DNA of 41,659 bases from Candidatus Parabacteroides intestinigallinarum (GTDB taxonomy: Bacteria; Bacteroidota; Bacteroidia; Bacteroidales; Tannerellaceae). Each line of letters opens with the position of its first letter. Position 1 is the first letter of the stretch. The DNA is taken from assembly GCA_019114945.1 (NCBI GenBank), contig DXEN01000008.1, positions 1 to 41,659 of the forward strand, read 5' to 3'. Positions 7,472-16,038 of the stretch are shown piece by piece. The notes below the pieces were generated by a model that saw only the letters and a program-made list of their open reading frames with translations, did not search any database and was not told where the DNA came from. Both the position numbers and the translations under genes were made by a program.

Positions 7472-10463
7472 GTTTTGAGGATTGATGTATAGGAATGGAC
7501 AAAATAAATTCCGTATATTCATCTTTTTGAGACTTCACTTCCACGGAACCATTATGATTCAAGATAATTTCCCGGCTCAGGTATAAGCCGACACCCGCGG
7601 CCTCGGCGGTTGTCTTCGTCGTAAAGAAGGGATCGAAGATCTTATCCATGATATTGGACTCGATACCGATACCATTATCCCATAAATGAATATTCGTTTT
7701 GTCGCCTTCTTTTTCCAAATGGATACGCATTTCCGCCTCATACGCCATCTTCGCTTTTTTCTTGCAGAGCGCATGTACACTGTTCTGCATCATGCTCATC
7801 AACGCTTTCCCCAATTGCAAGGCATCGACTTGCGCGACGAGCTTCTCGCCAAACGGCTCGAATATTACACGGATATCGTTCGCTTGAATCTCTTTCTGGT
7901 AATATTGTTTCAATACATCCAGGTTGTTGAGGATTAATTTGTTGAGGTCCGTCTCCGCAAAATGGCAACTATGATCGGACAACATCTCTTCCATGGCTTT
8001 CAATATACGCGAGGTACTGTTGCCATGTTCCTCGATTTTCGTCAGGTGCGTATTCAACATCTCCAGGATTTCATGCATATCCTCGTAATTATCGGTGGAT
8101 ATGCTTTCCTGCTCATCCTCGATATCCTCTCGCATATCTTTCAACAAGACGTTCGATAGATGCGAGAAGTTAATGATATAATTCAACGGATTCAAGATAC
8201 GATCGATCAGTCCTTGGGTCAACTTACCAACGGTCGCGACTTTTTCCTGACGAATCAATTGCTCTTGCGCCTCGCTCAACTCCTGGAGCGTCACCTCCAG
8301 CTTTTGGGATTTCTCGGCGATCTCATCCCGTTGCTCCCGAATCTGCCGGGTACGCTCTTCCACGATGCCTTCCAAGCGCATCTTCTCCGCCAACAGCTTC
8401 CGGGTACGCCACTTGAAGAACAACAGGATCAATAGGACAAGGCCCGCTAAGTAAACCAATAGGCTATACCATTTGAGGTAAAAGGGTTTCCAGATCGTGA
8501 ACGTAAAAGTATCCTCCTCGCTCTCGCGGCCAAAAACATCCATTGCCTTTACATGGAACGTATAAGTGCCATAGGAGAGGTTGGTATATTCCCTTTTCGA
8601 GGAACTTTGCCATGGGCTCCACGACGTCTCGTAGCCTTCCAAGTAATAAGCGTATTGAGTCGCCTGGATAACGTCGCTCGCGTCCGAGGAGAAGGAAAAA
8701 GAAAAGTTCCGGAACGCGCTCTGAAAATAGGGCGCCGGCAATGTCGTGATTCGTCGCAGGTCGTTATTATATCCCTCATAATAGATGGAATCGTTGCCCG
8801 TTTGGATGGACCGGATATGGATAGCGGGCCTTTGGGCGTAGGCGGCATCCGGATTGTTCGGGTCGAACTTAATCAATCCAAAATCGCCACCAATCCAAGC
8901 GACTCCGTTGTCCTCCAGGAATAACGTACGGACAGTATATGCCTTTATCGGAGCAAGCATCTGGTTGCATCGGGTGTCTATTTGCCCTTCCGACAAGGCC
9001 ATCAGGTTCTTCCCGTCACCTCCCGTGATCCATTCTTGCTTGCCGGAAGGCGTGGCGGCATAAAGGCCCGGCCACCAAAGGTTGGCACTCAGCAAAGAAT
9101 CCAACGGAGAGGAAATCCGCTCGAACCGATTTGTAGCCGCGTTCCAACGTTGAAAGCCGTATCGCGATAAGACCCGGATGGTGTTATCGATCACGTATAA
9201 CTTATTTCCGCCAATCGCCTGGATGCCTCGCGTAGAATCTTGCAACACCGGCTCCGAAAGATCGGTACCCCATTGATACAACTCGCCATATAACGTCTCG
9301 GCCCAAAGCCTATCGGCCGCGAAGGCTAATTGGACCGCTTTTTCCACGTCCGCGATTTTTTCCTTTCGGCTCCCCGTTATGCGATAAACACCATCGATCT
9401 CTCCCGTATATAAAACATGAGAATCTTTTGGATCGAACGTCAAGCTAAACGTATTATAATCATTAATCGCCTTCGCCCGGTTCCCGTTGATTTGGAACAA
9501 GCCATTGCTGGTTACGGCGTATAAGTCGCCTTGAGGGCTCTCTTTCAATTGCCAGCAAGATTGCGTGATCGCGGGAAGTTGCACGAAGCGGTCGCTTTCC
9601 GGAGCATACAAGAAAAGTCCGTGAAGCGTCCCGGCATAAAGCCGGTCGCGATAGCGGTATAACGCGGTCACCTCGCCATTCAAACCCTCTGTTGTCCCGA
9701 ATCGTGTATAAAAAGAGGGGACATTTATCCGGAATACACCGTTATCCGTAGCCGCCCATACCGAGCCTTTGCCATCGTACGCTAACTCGTTAATGGTATT
9801 GCTACAGATTCCGTTCGCCTCCGTTATCGCGTACAACGGTTCTCCCCGCGCGTCCCGGACAAGGAGCCCGGACGTCCCTTGCGCCGAGACGGTCCGCCCG
9901 TCCAGCAATTCTACGCGTCGCTCGCCGGTATCTTCTATAACATCCTTGGTCATCGATTCTATGGAAACAATCGAATCACGCAGGAGCGTGACTTGATAAT
10001 TCTGCGTATCGAACAAGAGCGTCTCACCTCGTTCCTCGATTCTCGTCACTTCCCCAATTTGAACACCTTTCAGGTATGTCTCCTGATCGGAGATGTAAGA
10101 ACGCAATTGAGGGGCGCCTTTGGGCGAGGCGACGATTTCTCCGATATAATTATGTCCGCCCGCCCAGATTCGATTCCGCCGGTCGATGTGCAGGCGAGTA
10201 ATCCGCGAGATGCCCGGGGTAAGTATTTTGTGCCATTCCGCTCCGTTATAGTAAATAATACCCTCGAAGTTGGCGAAATAAACGACTCCGGAGGAATCGC
10301 AAACCACGTCGAAGTTCCGGTTGTGCGCTTGGTATTCCTGAGCCGTATAATTCCGGAAGAAAGGCATACCCTCTTGCGAGAAAGCCGGGAAAAGTATCCC
10401 CAACACGCATACGATCCCGATCGCGCATTTCCTTTTCCATCTATTTTTATCTGTAGGTCTCAT
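7455..10463 (-). CDS. Two-component regulator propeller protein with degenerate histidine kinase core
   Basis: The 1002-residue product has a signal peptide or N-terminal anchor (about 13-30), a periplasmic two-blade Reg_prop/beta-propeller region (about 35-585), a Y_Y_Y domain (about 590-655), one transmembrane helix (666-683), a coiled coil (about 685-745) and a kinase core. This matches the sensor half of Bacteroidetes hybrid two-component sensors, which usually detect glycans, but there is no receiver or AraC domain at the C-terminus. In the H-box, the usual His-Glu pair is Asp754-Arg755 (GLIDRILNPLNY against GIAHEIQNPLNF in the next gene). The ATP-binding boxes look intact (QNSVHAL, WDNGIGI, FDPFFTTK, GVGLYLS). 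It may therefore bind ATP without autophosphorylating and act through the adjacent kinase. It overlaps the WD40 gene by 17 nt. Confidence 0.9.
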   Translation of the reverse strand: MRPTDKNRWKRKCAIGIVCVLGILFPAFSQEGMPFFRNYTAQEYQAHNRNFDVVCDSSGVVYFANFEGIIYYNGAEWHKILTPGISRITRLHIDRRNRIWAGGHNYIGEIVASPKGAPQLRSYISDQETYLKGVQIGEVTRIEERGETLLFDTQNYQVTLLRDSIVSIESMTKDVIEDTGERRVELLDGRTVSAQGTSGLLVRDARGEPLYAITEANGICSNTINELAYDGKGSVWAATDNGVFRINVPSFYTRFGTTEGLNGEVTALYRYRDRLYAGTLHGLFLYAPESDRFVQLPAITQSCWQLKESPQGDLYAVTSNGLFQINGNRAKAINDYNTFSLTFDPKDSHVLYTGEIDGVYRITGSRKEKIADVEKAVQLAFAADRLWAETLYGELYQWGTDLSEPVLQDSTRGIQAIGGNKLYVIDNTIRVLSRYGFQRWNAATNRFERISSPLDSLLSANLWWPGLYAATPSGKQEWITGGDGKNLMALSEGQIDTRCNQMLAPIKAYTVRTLFLEDNGVAWIGGDFGLIKFDPNNPDAAYAQRPAIHIRSIQTGNDSIYYEGYNNDLRRITTLPAPYFQSAFRNFSFSFSSDASDVIQATQYAYYLEGYETSWSPWQSSSKREYTNLSYGTYTFHVKAMDVFGRESEEDTFTFTIWKPFYLKWYSLLVYLAGLVLLILLFFKWRTRKLLAEKMRLEGIVEERTRQIREQRDEIAEKSQKLEVTLQELSEAQEQLIRQEKVATVGKLTQGLIDRILNPLNYIINFSHLSNVLLKDMREDIEDEQESISTDNYEDMHEILEMLNTHLTKIEEHGNSTSRILKAMEEMLSDHSCHFAETDLNKLILNNLDVLKQYYQKEIQANDIRVIFEPFGEKLVAQVDALQLGKALMSMMQNSVHALCKKKAKMAYEAEMRIHLEKEGDKTNIHLWDNGIGIESNIMDKIFDPFFTTKTTAEAAGVGLYLSREIILNHNGSVEVKSQKDEYTEFILSIPIHQSSKHDDDE

Positions 10464-12015
10464 ACGCGCTTACTTCTCCAATATAATAATCCCATTCTTC
10501 CCGCGTGAAATTCCGGGTCAGACGACTTCGTATTTCCGATGCCATATAATCCGGCGAGATAGAGACGGAACTGAGGTTCCCTTTCTCGTCGCCCGTAAAG
10601 ATTCGCTCGCCATCCGGATTGATAATAAACGTATGTATCCACTCGGACGGACGATAAACGATAGACGAGGCGGCCTTGTTCTCGTTGTTGATATTCCAGA
10701 GGCGGACCGTCCCGTCGTAACTGCTCGTGAATAATCTCCCGCCTAAGAAACGTATCGCCGTAATGGGTGATATATGCCCGCTGAGTTCCGAGGAAACACC
10801 GTCGCGCACGTCATCGAGAACGACCAGCCCGCTTTTATATCCAATCATGAGGATACCGCTATGGGCATCGGAATAAACGCAGGTAACAGGCTGCTTGACG
10901 CGATCCGCCAACACCGTGGCTTGCCCTCGCTCGTCGATCCGGTAGACACTCCCTTGGTCGTCTCCTACGATGAGTCCCTTGTCGCTTATCTCGCAAGCCG
11001 TTATCGTATGCGGATGGTGATAGACCAGGGTGAAATTCCATTTATTTACCTGGGCTTTCCAAATATCGCCTTTTTTAGAGGCCACGAACAGATCGCCACG
11101 GATAACGCCCATGCCCACGCAAGCGTCGCCCGGAAGCGGAATCTCGGACAAATTCCCTTCACCATCGATGCTGATGACTTGCCCCGTAAATGAGAGGACG
11201 AAAAGCCGCCCCGACGTTTTGTCGAGCTCTATTTTCCGGAAATCATACTTAGGGTCGTCTATCCACACGCGCTCCCGGATCAGGTCGTTCCCGGATGTTT
11301 TCCAAAGGAATAACTCGCCGTACTGGCTCGCTGATAGCAACAAGGCCTCCTGCCTCCGGTAATAGGGCATGATATCGCGGATCGCTCCTTTGTGCAATCC
11401 CCAGCGTTGCGATAAATCGCTGGTTTGGGATAAGGCGTCGAAGATAGCGGGCTGGTAAACATCGCCTTTGTTCTCGGACGTGAATTTCCAAGCCGAATAG
11501 CTGAGCAAGGAAGCCAAATCCTCGTTCCCGAGCGCGTATTGCGTCGAGGCTTGCGCCCCCAGCGAGCGTCCCAGCGCCAAGCGAGCCAATGTATCCGCCT
11601 TCATACGCGCCTCTACCGCCTCCTCCCGACGCAACTCGGCGATTCGTTTCTGCTCCTCCATTTGGTTATAGGATTCTACCGCCGCCTGTTGGGCGAGGAG
11701 CGCCCTTTCCCGCTCCAACTCGGCGTGCTCGCGCATTTGATCGGCGATCTGCTTTTGGTTTACCGCCTCTTGCCGTTGTATATCCGATATCTCTTTTTGC
11801 TGATAAGCGATTTCCTCCAGTTGCGTGCTGACCCGCCGGGTGATGGTCGCTTCTTTCTGCGCTTCCGTGGCTTGTCGCAATTGCTCGGTCAACGCCTCAC
11901 GCTCCCGGCGATTCACCTGGTTTTCCCACCAAAGCGTAGCCATACCCGCACCTCCTCCTACGATGAGCAGCAGGAACGCGGCCAGACTAATAGATCGCTT
12001 GGGGAAAAGGGGCAT
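10447..12015 (-). CDS. Membrane-anchored coiled-coil WD40-repeat protein
   Basis: The 522-residue product starts with a basic tip and a transmembrane helix (about 9-30), followed by a long charged coiled coil (about 31-140, rich in Glu, Arg and Gln). A helical linker (LARLALGRSLGAQA..., about 141-180) comes next, then a beta-propeller with WD40-like blades (SGHISPITAIRFLGGRLFTSSYDGTVRLWNI is the clearest region). The layout, transmembrane helix, coiled coil, a linker like SLAAQA...LALLLA, then WD40, is what is seen in the C-terminal halves of large nSTAND-WD40 signalling proteins, here without the NTPase. The propeller probably faces the cytoplasm and serves as a scaffold for neighbouring signalling proteins; this is inferred. 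The start lies 1 nt after the stop of the PP2C gene. Confidence 0.85.
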   Translation of the reverse strand: MPLFPKRSISLAAFLLLIVGGGAGMATLWWENQVNRREREALTEQLRQATEAQKEATITRRVSTQLEEIAYQQKEISDIQRQEAVNQKQIADQMREHAELERERALLAQQAAVESYNQMEEQKRIAELRREEAVEARMKADTLARLALGRSLGAQASTQYALGNEDLASLLSYSAWKFTSENKGDVYQPAIFDALSQTSDLSQRWGLHKGAIRDIMPYYRRQEALLLSASQYGELFLWKTSGNDLIRERVWIDDPKYDFRKIELDKTSGRLFVLSFTGQVISIDGEGNLSEIPLPGDACVGMGVIRGDLFVASKKGDIWKAQVNKWNFTLVYHHPHTITACEISDKGLIVGDDQGSVYRIDERGQATVLADRVKQPVTCVYSDAHSGILMIGYKSGLVVLDDVRDGVSSELSGHISPITAIRFLGGRLFTSSYDGTVRLWNINNENKAASSIVYRPSEWIHTFIINPDGERIFTGDEKGNLSSVSISPDYMASEIRSRLTRNFTREEWDYYIGEVSAYETYR

Positions 12016-12016
12016 A

Positions 12017-13186
12017 TCAATTCTTCTTTCGTTTGATTACCAACATCGTTATATCATCGGATTGGGTCGTGTCGCCAATGAACTCGCCCAAATCGTTATG
12101 CACCTCTTCGATGATTGTTTTCGCGTCCTCGTAATAAAGTTCCGCCAAGGAGTCCTCCAAACGTTCCTCGCCGAAAGGCTCGTCTTTCTCATTAAAGGCC
12201 TCCGTCACGCCATCGGTGTATAACACGATCGCCTCACCCGGATTCAGGTGAGTCGTGTTGTTCTTATAAACGAATCCCTCGATGCCTCCGGCCACGAAGT
12301 TCGGGAATTGCTTCACTTTCTCCACCGTACCATCCTCGTGCAGGATATAAGCGGGGTTGTGTCCCGCGTTGGTGAAGTCGATATCGCCTGTCTTATGATT
12401 CAGGATTCCGTAGAACATCGTGACAAACATTGAATTGACACTCGCTTTGCATAACAGGCGGTTCACCTCGTCCATGCACTCGTTGGTCGTTTCCGTGGCC
12501 ATAGCCACCGAGCGGAGCAACGTATTACTTACCGCCATGAAGAGAGCCGCAGGAATACCTTTACCCGATACATCGGCGATAACGAAGCCAATCTTATCCT
12601 CGTTAATCCGGAAGAAATCATAGAAGTCTCCTCCGATTTCCTTTGCCGGGGTCATGGAGGCGTAGATATCCAACACGGAAGCCAATTCCTTGAAAGGCGG
12701 GAACTTGCACGGCAATATCGCTTTCTGGATCTCGCCCGCCGTAGCCAGGTCCGATTGCAACGATTGCAATTGGAAATGCTCTTGCTGGGTCTTCTTCACG
12801 AACTCGATTTGCTCGATCGCCTTCTCGATAGTCACGGAAAGGTCGTCCATGTCGATTGGTTTCGTCGCGAAGTCGAACGCGCCCCGGTTCATCGCCGTAC
12901 GGATATTTTTCATATCGCCGTACGCGGACACCATGATGCACTTCTGGGCGGGGTTGCGCAACTCGTTGATTTTCGATAACAAGGTCAGTCCGTCCATCTC
13001 CGGCATATTAATATCGCTCAGGATAATATCGAAGTTCGGTTGCTCTACCATCAATTTAAGAGCTTCCAAGCCATTATGCGCGAACGTGAACTCGTATTCC
13101 CCTTTCCTGATTTTCCGCCGGAAGTAATGCGTTAATAAGACCTCCAAGTCTTGCTCGTCATCAACACTTAATATTCGTATAGCCAT
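12017..13186 (-). CDS. Response regulator with SpoIIE/RsbU-type PP2C phosphatase output
   Basis: The 389-residue protein has an N-terminal receiver domain (1-125; acidic Asp9 and Asp10, phospho-acceptor Asp58 in LSDINMPEMDG, Ser87, Lys109). A coiled-coil linker (about 125-155) leads to a SpoIIE-family PP2C domain (about 165-387; metal ligands in GGDFYDFF, Asp187, and ADVSGKG, Asp205; AGHNPAY; QSDDITMLVI). This family normally dephosphorylates a serine-phosphorylated STAS-domain antagonist in partner switching. No STAS or RsbW-like kinase gene is in the window, so its substrate is elsewhere or is atypical. It is the first gene of the six-gene operon, 54 nt after the small membrane protein gene, with a possible promoter in that gap. 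Phosphorylation by the operon's histidine kinase would link sensing to serine/threonine signalling. Confidence 0.93.
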   Translation of the reverse strand: MAIRILSVDDEQDLEVLLTHYFRRKIRKGEYEFTFAHNGLEALKLMVEQPNFDIILSDINMPEMDGLTLLSKINELRNPAQKCIMVSAYGDMKNIRTAMNRGAFDFATKPIDMDDLSVTIEKAIEQIEFVKKTQQEHFQLQSLQSDLATAGEIQKAILPCKFPPFKELASVLDIYASMTPAKEIGGDFYDFFRINEDKIGFVIADVSGKGIPAALFMAVSNTLLRSVAMATETTNECMDEVNRLLCKASVNSMFVTMFYGILNHKTGDIDFTNAGHNPAYILHEDGTVEKVKQFPNFVAGGIEGFVYKNNTTHLNPGEAIVLYTDGVTEAFNEKDEPFGEERLEDSLAELYYEDAKTIIEEVHNDLGEFIGDTTQSDDITMLVIKRKKN

Positions 13187-13224
13187 ATCTATGTTGTTTT
13201 CATTTACAATGGATTATAGACTCG

Positions 13225-13232
13225 CGAATATA
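13225..13232 (-). promoter_or_regulatory. Possible -7 box for the REC-PP2C/NRPS operon
   Basis: On the minus strand this reads TATATTCG, one base from the Bacteroidetes -7 consensus TAnnTTTG. It would place the transcription start about 32 nt before the ATG at 13186. No convincing -33 TTTG was seen, so readthrough from pdxB remains possible. Confidence 0.35.
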
Positions 13233-13240
13233 CGTTTTTT

Positions 13241-13465
13241 TCAAATACCATTTTCGCTTTTTCCCCTTTTCTTCCGTAGCATTCGGATAAAACGCTCCGC
13301 GATTACATACAGGCCTGTACCGATAAGCGCACCCACCGAATGAACCAACAAATTTCCGCCCTCAGGGTCGTTCGCGAGGTTCAACCGCGAGATTCCACCC
13401 ATAATCAGGAAGAACAAGACGAATACAAGGAAATAACGCCCTCCTTTTTTATACGTTTGTTTCAT
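13241..13465 (-). CDS. Small two-helix membrane protein
   Basis: This 74-residue protein has two hydrophobic segments (about 11-28, YFLVFVLFFLIMGGI, and 39-58, LLVHSVGALIGTGLYVI) with basic ends on both sides. I do not recognise the family. It follows pdxB by 3 nt, so it is almost certainly co-transcribed with it, and it precedes the REC-PP2C gene by 54 nt. The ATG at 13463-13465, the tight spacing and the clear membrane topology favour a real gene over a chance frame. The function is unknown. Confidence 0.7.
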   Translation of the reverse strand: MKQTYKKGGRYFLVFVLFFLIMGGISRLNLANDPEGGNLLVHSVGALIGTGLYVIAERFIRMLRKKRGKSENGI

Positions 13466-13468
13466 ATC

Positions 13469-14590
13469 CTATTCATTATTATTGTCTAATCGAAATCCTA
13501 ACGCCCGGAATGTCACGGCCTCCTCATCGCTCGCGTGGAGAATCCGGTAAGCCGGATACTCGCGGGGGTGATCGTAATTCGCCCGGAACCACTCGAAGCG
13601 CTCCGGAGTGGCGCGCAAGGCTTTATCGACAGGAAGCGGATGAAACGTACGCAAAATAGCGCCCGCCACACGGTCGCCCTCAAGTTGATCCAAGTCGATA
13701 ACCGGGTCGCATGGCGCGGGAGGAAGAATCCGGTCGATACGCTCTACGCGCAGGTGGAAGAAACGGGCGATGTTCTCCACGCAAGCGCGTGTACCATTCG
13801 CCTTTCCATCCGCGGAGAACCCGGCGATGTGCGGCGTGGCGATCGACACTTGACTCATTAACTCCCGGTCGATCCGGGGCTCGTTCTCCCAGCAATCGAT
13901 AATCAACTCGCTCACCAGCCCTTTCGCCTTCGCTTCCTTCAGCGCTTCCGTATCGTGCACGGCGCCCCGGCAACTATTCACGAACCAAGGTTTACGCCTC
14001 AGGCTTTGGAAAAAGGCCTGATTCGCTAAGTGATAGGTCGGGTAGCTTCCTTCCCGTGTCAAGGGAACATGGAGCGTAATGATATCCGCCTCTTGGGCGA
14101 TTGTGTCCAGGGAAACAAAACCCGCCTCGCCTTCCCGCTCGGCCCGGGGCGGGTCGTTCCGGAGTACCCGCATCCCTAAAAGCGCGCAAAGGCGTTCCAC
14201 GATCGATCCGACATGCCCTACGCCAATGATGCCGATGGTCTTCCCGCGAAGCGATTCCCCGGTGCGCCGGGCGACCGCGAGCAACGAGGAAAGGACATAT
14301 TGCCCGACCGAGGCGGCGTTGCATCCCGGCGCGTTTTTCCACTCGATACCGGCCTCCGCGCAATAACGCGTGTCGATGTGGTCGAAACCAATCGTGGCGG
14401 TGGTGATTAACCGGACCGCGCTACCTTCCAATAACGAGCGGGTACATTTGTCGATACTCCTGACAATCAAAGCGTCGGCGTCCTTGACACGTTCCGGCGT
14501 GAACTCGCTCGCGTTGATATACGCGACCTCCGCGACCGGCTCCAAGATGCCCTTCAAATAAGGGACGGTATTATCTGCTACTATTTTCAT
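13469..14590 (-). CDS. pdxB: 4-phosphoerythronate dehydrogenase
   Basis: This NAD-dependent D-2-hydroxyacid dehydrogenase oxidises 4-phospho-D-erythronate to 2-oxo-3-hydroxy-4-phosphobutanoate, the second step of the DXP-dependent pyridoxal phosphate pathway. The 373-residue length fits PdxB. The Rossmann glycine motif GIIGVGHVGS lies at about 118-127. The catalytic Arg (NSCRGAVHD), Glu (DCWENEP) and His (ATPHIAGFS) are all present, and the C-terminal DUF3410-type dimerisation segment (about 290-370) separates PdxB from SerA and other family members. An AAAGGAG stretch lies just upstream of the ATG. A TATCTTTT sequence about 45 nt upstream resembles a -7 box. It leads the small operon with the 74-residue membrane protein. 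Confidence 0.92.
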   Translation of the reverse strand: MKIVADNTVPYLKGILEPVAEVAYINASEFTPERVKDADALIVRSIDKCTRSLLEGSAVRLITTATIGFDHIDTRYCAEAGIEWKNAPGCNAASVGQYVLSSLLAVARRTGESLRGKTIGIIGVGHVGSIVERLCALLGMRVLRNDPPRAEREGEAGFVSLDTIAQEADIITLHVPLTREGSYPTYHLANQAFFQSLRRKPWFVNSCRGAVHDTEALKEAKAKGLVSELIIDCWENEPRIDRELMSQVSIATPHIAGFSADGKANGTRACVENIARFFHLRVERIDRILPPAPCDPVIDLDQLEGDRVAGAILRTFHPLPVDKALRATPERFEWFRANYDHPREYPAYRILHASDEEAVTFRALGFRLDNNNE

Positions 14591-14689
14591 GCTCGGCTCC
14601 TTTCTATGAATCGGTTTATCTCATTTTTCCTAAAAGATAGCTTTACCGCGTATAAAAGCATGTTTTCTTCCTCCGAAAGGTACGTTTTA

Positions 14690-15889
14690 TTATCGCAACT
14701 TGTTTCGGTTGAAATGCGGACCCGCCTTGAAGAGGAAGAAAAGCGTGGATATTACGGTGAGGCAAGCGCCAAACAAATAGGCGTACTCGAACCCTCCCAA
14801 ACGTTGGGCGATGCTACCGCCCACCATCAATCCGATACCGATGCCCACGTCCCAACTGGTCAGATACGTGGAGGTGGCGGTACCGCGCTGATTATTGGGC
14901 GCCAAGTTCACGAACAAGGTATTGAATGCGGGGAACATCGTCCCGAAAGCCACACCTTGCGAGAGCGCGATGCCGATATACAGATAAGAGGTGAACACGT
15001 GGTTCCAAGCCATCAAGCTCTTGAGCGCGGCGAGCAGGAAAAAGCTGATGGCGGCCAAATACATGCCCAAGGAAATGACCAGCGTAACGCGTCCTTTATC
15101 GACTTGCCGACCGGAGAAAAGCCTCGATACCGCCAAGCCGATCGCCATGAAGGTGAAATACAAACCGGAGTTTACGTCGATCCCGATCTCGTCCGCGTAC
15201 ATCGCCACGTAGGTGGTGGTCATGCCATACGGGATGGAGAGCAAGAGCAGGGAAATGCCCGCCAACGTTCCTTTCACGAGGAAGAAACGGTCCAGCGAGA
15301 TCGGTTCCCGCTTCACCGGAGGCTTATAAGGCGTTTTTACCATATATGCCATGAGAATCCCCAAGCCGCACGAAAGGAGCGCGCAGAGGAAAATCACGTC
15401 GTAAGTAACGCTCTCGTGCATGAACAAGCCGATCATCGGACCGAAGCTCATAGCGATGTTGTTCGCCAAGCCATAGTAGCCCACTCCCTCGCCGCGACGG
15501 GACGAGGGCAAGATATCGATCAGGATCGTATTGCCCGCCACGGTCACCATGCCGAAGGCAAGGCCATGCACGACGCGCAGGGCGATAAACAACGTCAGCA
15601 CCGTAGCGAACATATAACCGGCGAAGATGGCGGCAAATATGAAATAAGCGACCAGATACAACGGACGCCGCGCGAAGGTGTCCAGGAAATAACCCGCGAA
15701 GGGACGGATACAGAGCGCCGCCAGCGTGTAGCAGGACAGGACGAACCCGATCATCGATTTCCCCACCATGAACTCTTCCTCCAAATAGAATGGCAAGATG
15801 GGCAAGATTAGATAGAACGCGAAATAAAGCAGGAAATTCGCCGCCAGTATATAACAAAAACTGGGCGTCACCATTTTGTCTGTACGCAT
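14690..15889 (-). CDS. MFS transporter
   Basis: The protein is about 399 residues with 12 predicted hydrophobic helices and the usual major facilitator layout: a loop after helix 2 (GYFLDTFARRPLYL, similar to motif A) and a central basic loop near KTPYKPPVKREP. It is an inner membrane secondary transporter; the substrate cannot be told, though drug and sugar efflux families are similar. The open frame extends upstream to a TTG at 15913, but that TTG lies within a good -7 box (TAACTTTG on the minus strand), so translation must start later. I chose the ATG at 15889 (MRTDKMVTPSF). The gene stands alone, divergent from the first C10 protease. Confidence 0.88.
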   Translation of the reverse strand: MRTDKMVTPSFCYILAANFLLYFAFYLILPILPFYLEEEFMVGKSMIGFVLSCYTLAALCIRPFAGYFLDTFARRPLYLVAYFIFAAIFAGYMFATVLTLFIALRVVHGLAFGMVTVAGNTILIDILPSSRRGEGVGYYGLANNIAMSFGPMIGLFMHESVTYDVIFLCALLSCGLGILMAYMVKTPYKPPVKREPISLDRFFLVKGTLAGISLLLLSIPYGMTTTYVAMYADEIGIDVNSGLYFTFMAIGLAVSRLFSGRQVDKGRVTLVISLGMYLAAISFFLLAALKSLMAWNHVFTSYLYIGIALSQGVAFGTMFPAFNTLFVNLAPNNQRGTATSTYLTSWDVGIGIGLMVGGSIAQRLGGFEYAYLFGACLTVISTLFFLFKAGPHFNRNKLR

Positions 15890-15910
15890 AATAACTTCTG
15901 TTTGTCGCCG

Positions 15911-15918
15911 CAAAGTTA
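15911..15918 (-). promoter_or_regulatory. -7 box of the MFS transporter
   Basis: Minus-strand TAACTTTG matches TAnnTTTG exactly, giving a transcription start near 15904 and a leader of about 15 nt before the ATG at 15889. This decides the start codon of the transporter. Confidence 0.6.
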
Positions 15919-15931
15919 CGAAGTTATGATT

Positions 15932-16037
15932 TTAAATTTCAGATTTTAGATTTCAAAATTCGGATTTAGACTTGTAAAATATAATTATTACCTTTGGCGT
16001 GTTTATGTGATTTGTAAATTTGAAATCTGAAATTTAA
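15932..16037. repeat. 15-bp inverted repeat flanking the first C10 protease promoter
   Basis: TTAAATTTCAGATTT at 15932-15946 is exactly repeated in inverted form at 16023-16037, which abuts the ATG at 16039. A second nested pair (10 bp) lies at 15948-15957 and 16019-16028. The 76-bp interval contains the protease promoter. The arms are A+T-rich, so either an mRNA/DNA hairpin or an invertible segment is possible. Confidence 0.55.
15966..15996 (+). promoter_or_regulatory. Promoter of the first C10 protease
   Basis: A TTAG at 15966-15969 (-33, consensus TTTG) is spaced 19 nt from TACCTTTG at 15989-15996 (-7, TAnnTTTG). The predicted start is near 16002, with a leader of about 37 nt. Confidence 0.55.
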
Positions 16038-16038
16038 G

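Noticed and set aside
14606-15811. 401-codon plus-strand open frame opposite the MFS transporter
   Set aside because: Antisense shadow of a 12-helix transporter; composition is His/Gln/Glu-rich and no family is visible.
15889-15913. Upstream TTG start for the MFS transporter
   Set aside because: The TTG is part of the promoter -7 box, so it would not be within the translated mRNA.
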